A DNA stretch of 64,000 nucleotides. It comes from Chloroflexota bacterium. GTDB taxonomy: Bacteria; Chloroflexota; Anaerolineae; B4-G1; SLSP01. Location: positions 1 through 64,000 of the forward strand of contig JAIOAX010000007.1 of NCBI GenBank assembly GCA_019873645.1, in the 5' to 3' direction. Of the stretch, positions 9,660 through 16,201 are shown piece by piece; within the stretch, counting starts at the first letter, position 1; the number at the start of each line of letters is the position of its first letter. Position numbers and translations under genes: made by a program. A model generated the notes under the pieces. The model searched no databases. It saw nothing but the letters and a program-made list of their open reading frames with translations, and had not been told where the DNA came from.

Positions 9660-11753
9660 CTACATCGTGTGCTTTTCTGGCTCGTCCCAGAAGAAGGACT
9701 CGGATTGCAGGAACTGCTCGTCGCCGGTGGTATCGTCGTTGGGCATACCGTCGAGCACATTGCGGAAGCCGTTCTTGGCGACAGTCGGCGCGGGTTTCTC
9801 GCCCAGGATGCCGATCATGGGCAGCTCCTCGGCCCAGATATCCAGGATGCCCTCGAAGAGCTTGTTCTGCTTCTCTTGATCGGGTTCCAGCGAGACCTGG
9901 TTGTCCCAGATATCCCAGATCTTCCAGATGAAGTGTCCGTCCGGCGGTTTGACGGCCAGGGGGTCTTCGGGGTTGTTGTAGTAGAAGCCGTAGCCGGGGC
10001 ACCACGGGCGGTCGGGCTGCACGCCGCGGAAGATGATGGCGCCCGGCACCAGCGGCAGGACGGTGCGGTCGCCGCCCCAGTAGGCCGCTTCGATTTCGTT
10101 GGCGCTGTAGTGCTCGGTGTACAGGGAGCGTTCCACGTACTTGTAGGTGGCCTTGATGCCTACATCTTCCAGGTACTTGCAGACCAGTTGCACCGAGTCT
10201 TCCTCCGGCGTACCGGCTTGCGAGGTACCCTCAATGATAAAACTGATGGGGCCGCTGCCGTCCTTGAAGCGGCGGAAGCCGTCGGCGCCACGCTTATAGC
10301 CGGCGTTGTCCAGCAGCTCGTTGGCCTTATCCGGGTCGTATTCGATGTAGGCGTTGGAGAGCTTGGGGTAGTAGTTTGGCGACATAGGCAGCGGGCTGTA
10401 CTGCCGCGGTTTCATCATGCCATTGAAGCACAGTTCATTGATCTCCTCGCGGTTGATGGCCAGAGAGATGGCGATGCGGACATCGCGGGTGTTGAAGAAC
10501 TCGCTGAGCAGTGGGTTCTTGCAGGACAGGTTGAGCTGCAGAGCTTCGTGACCGGCAGAGACTGCCAGGAGCACGCGGTAATCCCCATTCTTCTCGTTTT
10601 CCTTGTACAGCGTGTAGTTACCGAGGCTGAGGTGACGGGCCTGATAGTCAATCTCACCATTGATGATCCACATGTTGAGGACCTCGGCGGATTCAAACAG
10701 GCGGTGGGTGACGGTGTCAATGTAGGGCACCTGATTGCCTTCGGGGTCCGTCGCGTAGTAGTAGGGATTGCGCTCCATCACGAATCGCTCTTCGGCCAGC
10801 GACCCTTTCAACAACCACGGTGTAATCTGTGGGCGGTCCGGATTCAGGTCAAAGCGGTTGCGGTTCTCGTTGAAGTAGGTAGCCCAGCTATCGAAACCGG
10901 CCTCTTTGACTTTGGCTTCCAGCGCGGCTTTGTCATCCACCAGATCCATGTGCCATTGCTTCATGTAGTGGCCAGGGGTCAGCCAGCCGTTGATGCTGCG
11001 CGTGCCGCCGCCTTCGTAGAACAACATTGGCTTGGGATGGGCAAACTTGAACACCACGGTGAAGTCATCCGGGAACTCCATATCGCAAATGACCCACTTG
11101 CCATCTTTATCGCGCGTCGCGTGTGATGCCGGGGGTGTCTTGGACAATTCCTTATTTTTGACCTGGTACTCGTAAAACCACTTGAAGTTTTCGCTGGTGA
11201 GCGGCGTCCCGTCAGAGAACTTGACACCCTTGCGCAGGTGGAAGGTCCAGGTCTTGGTATCCGGCGAGACTTCCCAGCTTTCGAGCAGTTTGGGCTTCAT
11301 GATGAGGTTACGGTCAAACCAGGCCAGTGTGCGGTCGTTGAGCTTGGTGGGCCCCCAGCGATCGGAGACGCCGTTGAAACCGCGCCGCCAGTTGCCGCCG
11401 TATTTGCCGATGCTCTCGGCGACATCCACGATGTAGGGATTGAGCGGCAGACGCTCTTCCACCGGTGGCAGTTGCCCGGCCTTCACCAGCTTTTCCAGCA
11501 TCGGGGCTTCCTTGAAGCGTGGCCCCGGGGTCGCGGTTGGCTCAGGGGCTTTGGTGGCTTCCTTTGTCGCGGGCGCCTCGGTGGGTTTAGGCGTCGCCGT
11601 GGGTTTTGGGGGTTCCGCTTCCTTAGTAGGCGCTGCTGTTGTTGGGGCTGCGGTGGGGGTAGGCTGCTTGCACGCGGTGATGGCTACGCCGGCCGTCGCC
11701 AGCGCCGACACCCGCAGGAACTCGCGCCGTGTTAGCTTGCGTTTCTCTTCCAT
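9660..11753 (-). CDS. ABC importer substrate-binding lipoprotein, family 5
   Basis: Extracellular solute-binding protein (697 aa) of the OppA/DppA class. It begins with a twin-arginine signal (TRREFLR) ending in a lipobox at ITAC, so it is probably Tat-exported and lipid-anchored. A Thr/Pro/Ala/Glu-rich linker of about 55 residues follows. The family-5 signature region reads WTFHLRKGVKFSDGTPLT. It is longer than standard DppA (about 530 aa), like the large binding proteins that take oligosaccharides in Thermotoga and Chloroflexota. The ATG has an AAGGAGG site. It is the first gene of the operon, behind a consensus promoter and LacI-like palindrome. Oligosaccharide transport is an inference. 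Confidence 0.94.
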   Translation of the reverse strand: MEEKRKLTRREFLRVSALATAGVAITACKQPTPTAAPTTAAPTKEAEPPKPTATPKPTEAPATKEATKAPEPTATPGPRFKEAPMLEKLVKAGQLPPVEERLPLNPYIVDVAESIGKYGGNWRRGFNGVSDRWGPTKLNDRTLAWFDRNLIMKPKLLESWEVSPDTKTWTFHLRKGVKFSDGTPLTSENFKWFYEYQVKNKELSKTPPASHATRDKDGKWVICDMEFPDDFTVVFKFAHPKPMLFYEGGGTRSINGWLTPGHYMKQWHMDLVDDKAALEAKVKEAGFDSWATYFNENRNRFDLNPDRPQITPWLLKGSLAEERFVMERNPYYYATDPEGNQVPYIDTVTHRLFESAEVLNMWIINGEIDYQARHLSLGNYTLYKENEKNGDYRVLLAVSAGHEALQLNLSCKNPLLSEFFNTRDVRIAISLAINREEINELCFNGMMKPRQYSPLPMSPNYYPKLSNAYIEYDPDKANELLDNAGYKRGADGFRRFKDGSGPISFIIEGTSQAGTPEEDSVQLVCKYLEDVGIKATYKYVERSLYTEHYSANEIEAAYWGGDRTVLPLVPGAIIFRGVQPDRPWCPGYGFYYNNPEDPLAVKPPDGHFIWKIWDIWDNQVSLEPDQEKQNKLFEGILDIWAEELPMIGILGEKPAPTVAKNGFRNVLDGMPNDDTTGDEQFLQSESFFWDEPEKHTM

Positions 11754-11976
11754 GTGAATTCAACCTCCTTGCTTAATATATGTAAAGTAACATGGGAAAT
11801 TCAAATTCCGGGTGGACCTTGCTATGTTGTGAAGTCGAACCGATAGAGCACCTCCTTACTCGTCAAGTATAGCATAAACTGTGGGGATTCACCAGATGTG
11901 ATACAAATCAAATCCCCGACTTGGCATTGCGTAGCTGAGACCGTTTTCGGCCAGGATTGCCATTGTGAGCGGTAAC
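11754..11976 (-). other. Long 5' leader of the importer operon
   Basis: About 220 transcribed but untranslated bases. They include a possible stem (GGGGATT pairing with AATCCCC about 25 bases on, near 11885-11920) and a stray AAGGAGG near 11850 with no convincing reading frame after it. I recognise no known riboswitch. Confidence 0.4.
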
Positions 11977-11988
11977 GTGAGCGTTCAC
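11977..11988. promoter_or_regulatory. LacI-family-like operator just downstream of the importer promoter
   Basis: The near-palindrome GTGAGCGTTCAC overlaps the expected start of transcription and is flanked by AAC on one side. LacI-family repressors of sugar operons bind 14-20 bp palindromes of this type with a central CG or GC step. A further half-site, TTGTGAGCGG, lies just beside it at 11964-11973. No LacI-type gene is in the window, so the regulator is unidentified. Confidence 0.5.
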
Positions 11989-11999
11989 GGTTTAATTAC

Positions 12000-12027
12000 A
12001 TTATAATAATGACGGTAGACTTGTCAA
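12000..12027 (-). promoter_or_regulatory. Consensus promoter of the importer operon
   Basis: On the minus strand, TTGACA (12022-12027) and TATAAT (12000-12005) are both perfect consensus with a 16-base spacer. Transcription would start near 11993 and leave a leader of about 240 bases before the binding-protein start codon. Confidence 0.85.
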
Positions 12028-12114
12028 ACGGCTGGCTTTGTTTTATATCTGTGGATTCCGAATAGAAAGTAGCATGGAGTGTTAAGATTGTCAAATGAGC
12101 AAAAAGATGAAGTG

Positions 12115-12157
12115 CAAAGGGGGCTTTGGGCTGCGAAGCTGCCCAAAGTCCCCTTTG
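12115..12157. repeat. Long hairpin, palindromic repeat family A (copy 1)
   Basis: Arms CAAAGGGGGCTTTGGGC (12115-12131) and GCCCAAAGTCCCCTTTG (12141-12157) pair with one mismatch around a small loop. It lies beyond the end of the DUF4405 gene and may act as its terminator. The hairpin at 61462-61500 has the same plan with base changes on both sides of the stem. Confidence 0.7.
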
Positions 12158-12192
12158 TCTATCTTTTCGTTATTGATGCTGGGGCCGAAAGT

Positions 12193-12209
12193 GCAGACTG
12201 GAAGTCTGC
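12193..12209. repeat. Small palindrome (GCAGACT stem)
   Basis: GCAGACT and AGTCTGC flank a three-base loop, just past the 3' end of the DUF4405 gene. It may be part of a terminator region or a small dispersed palindrome; it has no T-run. Confidence 0.4.
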
Positions 12210-12226
12210 GATTGGCGTCTCTCCAG

Positions 12227-13153
12227 CTACGCCGTTTCTGACAGATCACAGAAACCGTTGCCGTTTTTATCCACATAGCGGCGACAGTGGCCAGGATAGG
12301 GGTCGTTGATCCTGCCGAACGGGCAGCGTGTGACGACGCGCTGCGGCGCCGGTGTGGCTGTGGGAACAGCAGTGGCCGTCGCAGTCGGTTCTGGCGTAGC
12401 GGTTGCGACCGGTTCGCTGGTGGCCGTCTCCGCCGATTCGGTGGGGACGGTGGACGTCGGTGTATGAGCGACCGGCGTGCTGGCAACCGTTGAGGCGGTC
12501 TTTTCGGCGGTATTGTCATTCGCGGCGATGGTCGAATCATTCTCCACCGGCTTGCGTCGGGTGAGGCATGCCAGCGCGGCGACACAGGCTGCGCTCCCGC
12601 AGATGAGGAGAAAGCGGCGACGGCTGAGTTTGAGGGGGACGCAGGATTGCGCTACGGCAGGGGAGAGGGGCAAGGCCGCGTCAGTAGCACATTGCGGTTT
12701 CCGGACCGGGCGTTTGAACGCACATTTAATCCAATCCCAATGCAATACCAGTTTTACGGCGAGCAGTGCCAGGGTGACATACGAGGCCCACTCGTGTACA
12801 AACGGCAATGGGAACAGGAAAATCCCACGCAGCCCCAAAAGCGGCAGCACGACCTGCGACATCAGTATGCCGGTGATGAGGGTCACTGTAAAAGTGAACA
12901 GCAGCAGGGCGTCAAGGGTATAGTAGATGCGGATTTTGGTCGGCAACTTGCAGAACAGCTTTTGAGTGATGCTTACAATCCAACGCCAGTGCAAGACAAT
13001 ATGGAGTGCCAACCCGGCCCCCATCGCCAGCCCCAGCCATTCGTGGATCGCTATGCCGGTCGTAAACGGCTTGAGCAAGACCAGAAAGGCGATTAACAGG
13101 ACGATATCCACATACAGATTGATTTTTATGCGACGAGTTTTATCCTTCAACAT
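12227..13153 (-). CDS. DUF4405-like membrane protein with C-terminal EF-hand-like loop
   Basis: A 308-residue membrane protein. Four helices (about 12-30, 33-55, 79-100 and 120-140) carry histidines such as His37, His51, His55, His121 and His139, the pattern of a cytochrome b561-type bis-heme bundle as in DUF4405. A fifth hydrophobic segment behind SRRRFLL (about 185-203) leads to a Thr/Ala/Pro-rich outer linker. The tail is CPFGRINDPYPGHCRRYVD then NGNGFCDLSE, with three cysteines and a perfect EF-hand-style loop (Asp, Asn, Asn, Gly, Asp and Glu at positions 1, 3, 5, 6, 9 and 12). Heme binding and redox function are inferred. It is preceded by one of the four 11-bp repeat promoters. Confidence 0.8.
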   Translation of the reverse strand: MLKDKTRRIKINLYVDIVLLIAFLVLLKPFTTGIAIHEWLGLAMGAGLALHIVLHWRWIVSITQKLFCKLPTKIRIYYTLDALLLFTFTVTLITGILMSQVVLPLLGLRGIFLFPLPFVHEWASYVTLALLAVKLVLHWDWIKCAFKRPVRKPQCATDAALPLSPAVAQSCVPLKLSRRRFLLICGSAACVAALACLTRRKPVENDSTIAANDNTAEKTASTVASTPVAHTPTSTVPTESAETATSEPVATATPEPTATATAVPTATPAPQRVVTRCPFGRINDPYPGHCRRYVDKNGNGFCDLSETA

Positions 13154-13223
13154 TATTTTCCTCCCTTGCAGTTCGGATGAACGTTAGCGCGTTGGCACGT
13201 TTAAACGTTTATGATAGTGTAAG

Positions 13224-13268
13224 ACAGTACGTAATTCGTAACTCGTAATTCGTAACTCGTAATTCGTA
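13224..13268. repeat. Short tandem repeat (GTAATTCGTAACTC units)
   Basis: Alternating GTAATTC and GTAACTC heptamers lie in the leader of the DUF4405 gene, between its predicted -10 box and start codon. They do not code and resemble the heptamer-type tandem repeats elsewhere in the window. Confidence 0.75.
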
Positions 13269-13291
13269 TGCTATCTTCCAACGATGCCGAC

Positions 13292-13348
13292 AGTATACCT
13301 GCATTTCCTGAAAATAAGTTGAGAAAACATTGACAGTATCCTGAGAAA
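13292..13348 (-). promoter_or_regulatory. Four-box response-regulator promoter of the DUF4405 gene
   Basis: Read on the minus strand, four 11-bp units follow one another (TTTCTCAGGAT, ACTGTCAATGT, TTTCTCAACTT, ATTTTCAGGAA; 13348 down to 13305). Seven bases later comes the -10 box TATACT (13297-13292). The same layout precedes three other transcription units of the window, one of them the OmpR-type regulator gene at 26084. Confidence 0.8.
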
Positions 13349-13352
13349 AACG

Positions 13353-13392
13353 GAAAGCGATCTTGAACGTTGTTGCGCTCAAGATCGCTTTC
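13353..13392 (-). terminator. Rho-independent terminator of the repeat-protein gene
   Basis: Arms GAAAGCGATCTTGA and TCAAGATCGCTTTC pair perfectly over 14 bp with a 12-base loop. On the minus strand they are followed by CCGTTTTT. The T-run runs straight into the first regulator box of the next promoter. Confidence 0.9.
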
Positions 13393-13424
13393 ATCCCAGG
13401 AGGAGATTGTGACTGTTCTCCAGT

Positions 13425-14462
13425 TTAGAGGTCTGTGCCGTTCCCCGGAGTGCGGTAGCGGAAATTGCGCAAACCGGTTCCAGAAGTATCGTCGCTGTTG
13501 GGAGCGTCAGGCGCGCCGTTCATAGAGCCGCCGCGACCACGCCCACGTCCGCCGCGTCCTCCGAAGGGCGCCATTCCATCTGGCCCCATCATTCTGAAGC
13601 CATCCGGCCCCATCAGCCCAAAACCGTAGCCGTTTTGCAGGATTTCGTCGGCCTGCTCCTGAGTGATGACGCCATCTTTGACGGCCTGCGCCAGCGCCTC
13701 GGTGTAAGCGGTTTGCAGTTTCTCACGCACAGTTGCCGCATCCAGACCTTTCTCACGCATCAGGGTCGAGAGGGTTTTGCCTTCAGCATAGGCTGCCTGC
13801 AGGTCTTCGAGCGACATTCCCAGAGCCTTCGCCAGCAGGGTGTCGCGGTTCAGGTAGCTTTGCAGGTTCTTGTGTGCCAGCATCATATCAGCCTGTTCTT
13901 GGGTGATGAGCCCCTTTTCCACAGCTTGAGCGATGGCTGCCTGGTTGGCCGTTTCGCGTGCGGCCTCCAGCTTGTCTACGGTGATGCCCAGCGCCTCGGC
14001 CAGCAGGGCGTTCTCGTCAATCGTGCCGGATAGGCCTTTAGGGGCACGGCCGAAGCCGCCAAAGCCTCCCCATCCGCCACGGCGCCCAAATCCACCCCAG
14101 ACCTTCATTTCGTCGGCTTGCTCTTGAGTGAGCAGACCTTCCTCGACGGCCTGGTCAATGGCGGCATCGCGCGCTTTCTGGTAAGCGGCCTGCAAGTCTT
14201 CGACGCTGATCCCCAGCGCATCGGCCAGCAACTGCTGGTAATCTATTTCCTGACCCCATTTGCCGGGGAATCCCCAACCGCCGCCGTGATTGAGGTACCC
14301 TTCGCCCAAAAGGCCGGGCATAGCCGCTTGTGTCACGGTCTGCAAAGTATTCGCAGCGCGCACGCTCGCCGGCGTTGCCAGGTACCAGACGCCGGCCCCA
14401 ACCATAGCCAAAGCTAAACTACCCAAAATTACTACCGTCATCCATTTCTTTGTTTTCAACAT
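13425..14462 (-). CDS. Secreted or anchored protein with three ITQEQAD-type helical repeats
   Basis: A 345-residue protein with an N-terminal signal or anchor helix (about 7-29). Three related units follow at about 71-119, 148-193 and 205-274. Each reads LLAxALGIxxxxLQAA, then a helix, then AVxxGLITQEQADEM. The third unit has an insert of about 18 residues. Gly/Phe- and Arg/Gly-rich linkers lie between and after them (for example GGRGGRGRGRGG near 301-312). The repeats resemble DUF2680-like proteins and, in the LTxEQ motif, periplasmic stress proteins such as Spy and CpxP; homology is not shown. It has its own four-box promoter and terminator. A role in envelope stress is an inference from that regulation. 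Confidence 0.82.
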   Translation of the reverse strand: MLKTKKWMTVVILGSLALAMVGAGVWYLATPASVRAANTLQTVTQAAMPGLLGEGYLNHGGGWGFPGKWGQEIDYQQLLADALGISVEDLQAAYQKARDAAIDQAVEEGLLTQEQADEMKVWGGFGRRGGWGGFGGFGRAPKGLSGTIDENALLAEALGITVDKLEAARETANQAAIAQAVEKGLITQEQADMMLAHKNLQSYLNRDTLLAKALGMSLEDLQAAYAEGKTLSTLMREKGLDAATVREKLQTAYTEALAQAVKDGVITQEQADEILQNGYGFGLMGPDGFRMMGPDGMAPFGGRGGRGRGRGGSMNGAPDAPNSDDTSGTGLRNFRYRTPGNGTDL

Positions 14463-14647
14463 TATCTTACCTCCGTAAATTGAAAGTTTTCATTATCGAG
14501 AGACACTGAGTTGTACGGTTAAGGCGCATTGCGCCTTGAACAGTTTTTACATTCGAGTCGTATTATGTGTTATTTCTCTAAACTTATCAAGACATCACCC
14601 CCTTCTTGTAAACCGGTCAGGATCGTTCTTGTCCGTTCGACATTTTC
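14463..14647. other. Leader of the repeat-protein gene
   Basis: About 185 bases between the predicted promoter and the start codon, which has a GGAGG site. It contains AAGGCGCATTGCGCCTT, a small palindrome near 14520-14536 that could form a leader hairpin. No gene or known riboswitch is seen. Confidence 0.45.
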
Positions 14648-14704
14648 AATATAACAGTTTTATCTGAAAATCGTCTAAGAAATTCCTGTGAAATTCCTGA
14701 GAAA
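14648..14704 (-). promoter_or_regulatory. Four-box response-regulator promoter of the repeat-protein gene
   Basis: Read on the minus strand, the units are TTTCTCAGGAA, TTTCACAGGAA, TTTCTTAGACG and ATTTTCAGATA (14704 down to 14661). Seven bases later comes the -10 box TATATT (14653-14648). This copy is among the clearest of the four arrays. Confidence 0.82.
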
Positions 14705-14709
14705 AGTCA

Positions 14710-14733
14710 CAAAGCCCGCTTGAGCGGGCTTTG
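14710..14733 (-). terminator. Terminator of the REC-kinase gene
   Basis: Arms CAAAGCCCGCT and AGCGGGCTTTG form an 11-bp stem with a two-base loop. On the minus strand TGACTTTT follows, and this T-run merges into the first regulator box of the next promoter. Confidence 0.8.
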
Positions 14734-14770
14734 GGGCAGGTTACCGTGATTTCTGTGGTGAATAAGCTAT

Positions 14771-16027
14771 CTACCCCTTAGGCAGGGTGAACCAGAAGGT
14801 ACATCCCTCGCCGGGGATGGCCGTGCTTTCCACACCTACCTGCCCGCTCAATTTTTCGACGATGCGCTGCACGATGGATAGCCCCAGGCCGTGCCCCTCG
14901 GCTTTTTCCTGGTGGAAACGGGTGAAGGGGGTAAAAGCCTGCGCTTGTTCTTCAGGGGTAAGGCCGGGGCCGTTGTCACGCACCCAGAAAACGATTGTGG
15001 ATTCTGGATTTTGGATTTTAGATTTTAGATTTTGGATTTGAGATGGTTGCGTAGCTGCGGTATGCGGGGAGTCCATATCGGCAATCGGCAATCGGCAATC
15101 TAAAATCGTATAGCCGAGTTCAACGCGCGGGGGGATGTTGGCGGATGCGTCGCCGCCGTATTTGAGGGCGTTGCCGATGTAGTTGGCCCATACGGCTTCA
15201 ACCCAGGCAGCGTGTCCAAGCGCCACAGGCCAGGTCTCCGGCATAACGATGCTGGCCTGAGTCTCCTGGATTTGTAGCTCCAGACGGCCTAACGCTTCGG
15301 CAACGACTGCGCCCATATCGAGCGGGCCGGTCTGTACCGCGTCTACCTGTCGGACGTTGGCAAGGAGTAGTAATTCGTCAATGATGTCGCGCATTTTGTA
15401 GCCGGTGCGGGTGATGCGCTGCAGATTTTCGGCGATCTTCTCCGGTTCCATGCGGCGAAAGCGCGTCTCAAGCAGGCTGCTGAAGCCGATGATGGCGCTC
15501 AAGGGGTTTTTCAGATCGTGGGCGACGGTGCGCGCGAAGGCATTGAGGTCGGCATTGCTGGCCGCCAGATCGGCATTGGCGGCGCGCAGTTCCTGATTGG
15601 CGGCGGCCAGTTGACGTTGCAAGGCATAAAGGGTCAGGTGGGTCCTCACCCGCGCCAGCACCTCTTCGATCTGGAATGGTTTGGTGACGTAATCCACGCC
15701 GCCCAGCGTGAAGGCTTTGACTTTGTCCTCAGTTTGATCCAGCGCGCTGATGAAGATGATGGGAATGTCGCGGGTCGTCGGGTCGTCTTTGAGTGCCGCG
15801 CAGACTTCGTAGCCGTTCATGTCGGGCATGTTGATGTCCAGCAGGATCAAATCCGGCGGCGCGACATGGGCGGCCCTCAAAGCTAGTTTGCCGTTAGGCG
15901 CAGCGCGCACTTTGTAGCCTTGTTCGCTCAACATGCCCGTCAGCAGGCGCAAATTGGCGGGGGTATCGTCTACAATCAGGATGTCGCCGGGCGTGTTGTT
16001 ATCGGCGCGATGTGGTGATGTGTTCAT
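14771..16027 (-). CDS. Response regulator-histidine kinase hybrid (REC-HisKA-HATPase)
   Basis: A soluble 418-residue hybrid. The receiver domain (about 15-130) has phospho-acceptor Asp64 in LILLDINMPDM and Lys117 in VTKPF. A coiled coil (about 135-163) leads to the HisKA box AHDLKNPLSAI with His170, then the ATPase with N-box YIGNALKYGG and G-box DNGPGL. Residues about 307-344, between two ATPase strands, are an insertion encoded by short tandem repeat DNA. The gene lies 174 bp downstream of the membrane hybrid kinase and probably works with it. It has no DNA-binding domain, so its output is by phosphotransfer. Confidence 0.9.
   Translation of the reverse strand: MNTSPHRADNNTPGDILIVDDTPANLRLLTGMLSEQGYKVRAAPNGKLALRAAHVAPPDLILLDINMPDMNGYEVCAALKDDPTTRDIPIIFISALDQTEDKVKAFTLGGVDYVTKPFQIEEVLARVRTHLTLYALQRQLAAANQELRAANADLAASNADLNAFARTVAHDLKNPLSAIIGFSSLLETRFRRMEPEKIAENLQRITRTGYKMRDIIDELLLLANVRQVDAVQTGPLDMGAVVAEALGRLELQIQETQASIVMPETWPVALGHAAWVEAVWANYIGNALKYGGDASANIPPRVELGYTILDCRLPIADMDSPHTAATQPSQIQNLKSKIQNPESTIVFWVRDNGPGLTPEEQAQAFTPFTRFHQEKAEGHGLGLSIVQRIVEKLSGQVGVESTAIPGEGCTFWFTLPKG
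14998..15107. repeat. Short tandem repeats inside a kinase gene
   Basis: Two families sit in frame in the ATPase domain of the hybrid kinase: GATTTTGG/GATTTTAG octamers at 14998-15046 and ATCGGCA heptamers at about 15078-15102. They encode a loop such as QIQNLKSKIQNPEST. Confidence 0.8.
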
Positions 16028-16201
16028 AAAGTCCGCTCCCTGGGAAAATCGTTGGACGTTTGAACGTTATTGTAGCACAAATTTCCAGTTCATGCCGTCA
16101 AGCCTACGACAAAGAGTTGGAAATCCGTTAAAATCTGTTTAATCCGTTGACAAAAAATTTTCATCTGAGCGTCGGTGAGTTGCAAGTTTATACAGAATCT
16201 A
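16028..16201. other. Gap between the two hybrid kinase genes
   Basis: This 174-bp stretch holds a short repeat (AAATCCGTTAAAATCTG then TTTAATCCGTT, about 16120-16150). A possible weak promoter (TACAAT on the minus strand near 16074) could serve the REC-kinase gene. Nothing else is seen. Confidence 0.4.

Noticed and set aside
9648-11126. A 492-codon open frame on the plus strand opposite the binding protein
   Set aside because: It lies entirely inside the well-supported family-5 binding-protein gene and shows no domain of its own.
11964-11973. E. coli lacO-like half-site TTGTGAGCGG
   Set aside because: The match is short and the second half differs. I kept only the adjacent palindrome as an operator candidate.
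11754-11976. Riboswitch in the importer leader
   Set aside because: No conserved core of a known class is visible and the single weak stem is not enough.
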